Shown here one piece after another: positions 5,144-6,149 of a DNA stretch of 6,149 bases; within the stretch, counting starts at the first letter, position 1, and each line of letters starts with the position of its first letter. Under the pieces are notes generated by a model that had not been told where the DNA came from, did not search any database, and worked only from the letters and a program-made list of their open reading frames with translations. Source of the DNA: Spirochaeta sp. (GTDB lineage Bacteria > Spirochaetota > Spirochaetia > Sphaerochaetales > Sphaerochaetaceae); the NCBI GenBank assembly GCA_020054965.1, contig JAIMZO010000102.1, positions 1 to 6,149 of the forward strand, written 5' to 3'. The position numbers were made by a program, and so were the translations under genes.

Positions 5144-5705
5144 AGGAGCGCATATCCAAACATTCATTGAGCAGGGATAGGCGTAGATGGTCCACCCACT
5201 CCCCATCCCTGTATAGATAGCCCTTCGCCATTCCTTCCGCTTGGAATCCCAAGTGCTCAGCAAACGCAAGACTTGCACTATTGTTCTGTTGGATATGGGC
5301 CTCGATGCGATGCAAACCAAGCTGTCCAAACGCATAGTCGATAATTCCCTTCACTGCCTCTGTGCCATAGCCCTGACGCAACTTATCACCATCCACACTA
5401 TAGCTGAGCTTTCCTGACCGAAAAGGTCCCCATACCAATTGGTTCAGGCTCACCAAGGCAATCACATGCTTTCTTTTATCCTTCTCGAAAAACAACAAGG
5501 GAAGCATCCTGTGCTCCTCATAGAGTGTGAACTGACGGTCCGCTACATCCTGGAACGAACCCAAGGTGTAGTAACTCTCCTTCTGCGCAATTGAGTAGGG
5601 ACGAAACAATTCCCGGTTCCGCTTCTCATATGCCAGGTACGGTCCAGCAAGCGACCTGGAAATGATATATGCGTCAAGGCGTTCAGTTGCGAATAGCTGT
5701 TTCAT
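5136..5705 (-). CDS. GNAT N-acetyltransferase, RimJ/RimL-like
   Basis: A 189-residue acetyl-CoA-dependent N-acetyltransferase. The N-terminal part, TERLDAYIISRSLAGPYLAYEKRNRE, resembles RimJ/RimL-type enzymes. The acetyl-CoA pyrophosphate-binding loop is RQGYGTEA at about 110-117. Next come HRIEAHIQQNNSASLAFAE (132-150), HLGFQAEG (151-158) and GYLYRDGEWVDHLRLSL (162-178). This last block parallels the end of RimJ, which acetylates the N-terminal alanine of ribosomal protein S5. The substrate cannot be fixed from sequence, and other members of this subfamily modify small molecules or antibiotics. The ATG at 5705 lies 22 nt inside the 3' end of the upstream mtaB-type gene, so the two are translationally linked. 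At the other end its stop overlaps the cysE 3' end by 8 bp. Confidence 0.85.
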   Translation of the reverse strand: MKQLFATERLDAYIISRSLAGPYLAYEKRNRELFRPYSIAQKESYYTLGSFQDVADRQFTLYEEHRMLPLLFFEKDKRKHVIALVSLNQLVWGPFRSGKLSYSVDGDKLRQGYGTEAVKGIIDYAFGQLGLHRIEAHIQQNNSASLAFAEHLGFQAEGMAKGYLYRDGEWVDHLRLSLLNECLDMRSFS

Positions 5706-6149
5706 AGGAGATAAACTCCATCTTCCCTATTTTGGGCAGCTTGTCACTGAAGCGTCCCTTCACCAACATTCCTTCCCTTGCGAAAGGAGGCGCATCAGTT
5801 ACTGTTACTTCCAGATAGTTCCCGCTCAACCCATACCAGTGCCCCCCCTTCCTGTTTTGGAGGATCACCTCACTCTCCTTTCCCAGTTGTCTCTCTTTAT
5901 ACGCATCGTGCAACTGCTTTGAGAGTTCCCGGAGTTCAAGGGCCCGTTCATCGCGTATTTTCTCAGGCACGCGATGTTTTGCATGATAGAGCGGGGTATC
6001 GGGTCTGGGTGAGAATGGGAACACATGCAACATGGAGAAGCCCTGGCTGAGTATGAATTGCTTGGTTTCCTGGAAATCCTCTTCACTTTCCCCGGGGAGG
6101 CCGGTAATGATATCCGCTGCCAGGAAGGGGTCATCCTTCGCATGTTTGA
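5683..6149 (-). CDS. mtaB: tRNA methylthiotransferase, MtaB-type (radical SAM), C-terminal part
   Basis: The last 154 codons are present; the start lies beyond the right edge. The reading frame stays open to the edge, so internal Met codons are not starts. The first visible part, DIITGLPGESEEDFQET, is the late part of the radical SAM domain shared by MiaB, RimO and MtaB. It is followed by FSMLHVFPFSPRPDTPLYHA; the HVFPxSxRPxTP form points to MtaB rather than MiaB, which usually has FxYSxRPGTxA. MtaB adds a methylthio group to N6-threonylcarbamoyladenosine at tRNA position 37 (ms2t6A). The tail from about GLSGNYLEVTVTD to LVKGRF is a TRAM-type RNA-binding domain. The iron-sulfur cluster cysteines would be in the missing N-terminal part and cannot be checked. 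The 3' end overlaps the GNAT gene by 23 nt. Confidence 0.88.
   Translation of the reverse strand, partial: KHAKDDPFLAADIITGLPGESEEDFQETKQFILSQGFSMLHVFPFSPRPDTPLYHAKHRVPEKIRDERALELRELSKQLHDAYKERQLGKESEVILQNRKGGHWYGLSGNYLEVTVTDAPPFAREGMLVKGRFSDKLPKIGKMEFISYETAIRN
5716..5719 (-). promoter_or_regulatory. Shine-Dalgarno of the GNAT gene, inside mtaB
   Basis: GGAG on the minus strand (5719-5716) lies 10 nt before the ATG at 5705 and within the coding sequence of the upstream gene. This supports the 5705 start and cotranscription of the two genes. Confidence 0.5.

Noticed and set aside
5172..5211. CAGGGAT / ATCCCTG inverted repeat as a cysE terminator
   Set aside because: The 7-bp arms are perfect and lie about 29 nt past the cysE stop, but the 26-nt loop is large and no T-tract follows. 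Too weak to list as a terminator.
5778..6050. Open frames on the plus strand opposite the mtaB fragment
   Set aside because: They are antisense to a clear radical SAM/TRAM coding sequence that stays open to the window edge, and have no recognisable product.

Overview
The window is a compact bacterial housekeeping segment, with no mobile element, CRISPR array, RNA gene or obvious accessory system. Protein cues suggest a spirochaete, perhaps a Sphaerochaeta-like one. The cues are an ArgRS with a KMKSREG signature loop (a form I associate with spirochaetes and Bacteroidetes), a long serine acetyltransferase of about 300 residues, a BioY/BirA pair and roughly balanced base composition. This placement is inferred from memory of the families and is moderate at best.

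Layout from left to right. The first codons of ribosomal protein L21 (rplU, minus strand) sit at the left edge with a clear promoter and Shine-Dalgarno. Diverging from it is a TetR-family regulator (plus strand), whose own promoter carries a 14-bp palindrome between its -35 and -10 elements. It meets argS (arginyl-tRNA synthetase, minus strand) tail to tail with a 9-bp gap, and a 10-bp-stem hairpin in the 3' end of the TetR gene lies where the argS transcript would end. Upstream of argS, in the same direction, is birA (biotin ligase with an N-terminal helix-turn-helix). Divergent from birA is bioY (biotin transporter S component), followed by cysE (serine O-acetyltransferase). cysE overlaps tail to tail by 8 bp with a RimJ-like GNAT acetyltransferase on the minus strand. 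The start of that gene in turn overlaps the 3' end of an mtaB-type tRNA methylthiotransferase, which runs off the right edge.

Functional logic. The birA-bioY divergon is a biotin-sensing unit. An inverted repeat closely matching the BirA operator half-sites (TTGTCAACC / TGTTTACAA) lies between the genes and overlaps the -35 elements of both promoters, so BirA probably controls its own expression (and perhaps argS) together with biotin uptake. The spacing between the half-sites is only 7 nt, much shorter than in the E. coli operator. 

The most striking pattern across the window is that four genes (tetR, birA, bioY, cysE) have no Shine-Dalgarno at the best start codon. Each has a plausible -35/-10 promoter whose -10 ends only 5 to 7 nt before the ATG, which is the geometry of leaderless mRNAs. 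In contrast rplU, argS and the GNAT gene have recognisable Shine-Dalgarno sequences. I found no evidence of a novel multi-gene system; the interest here is regulatory.
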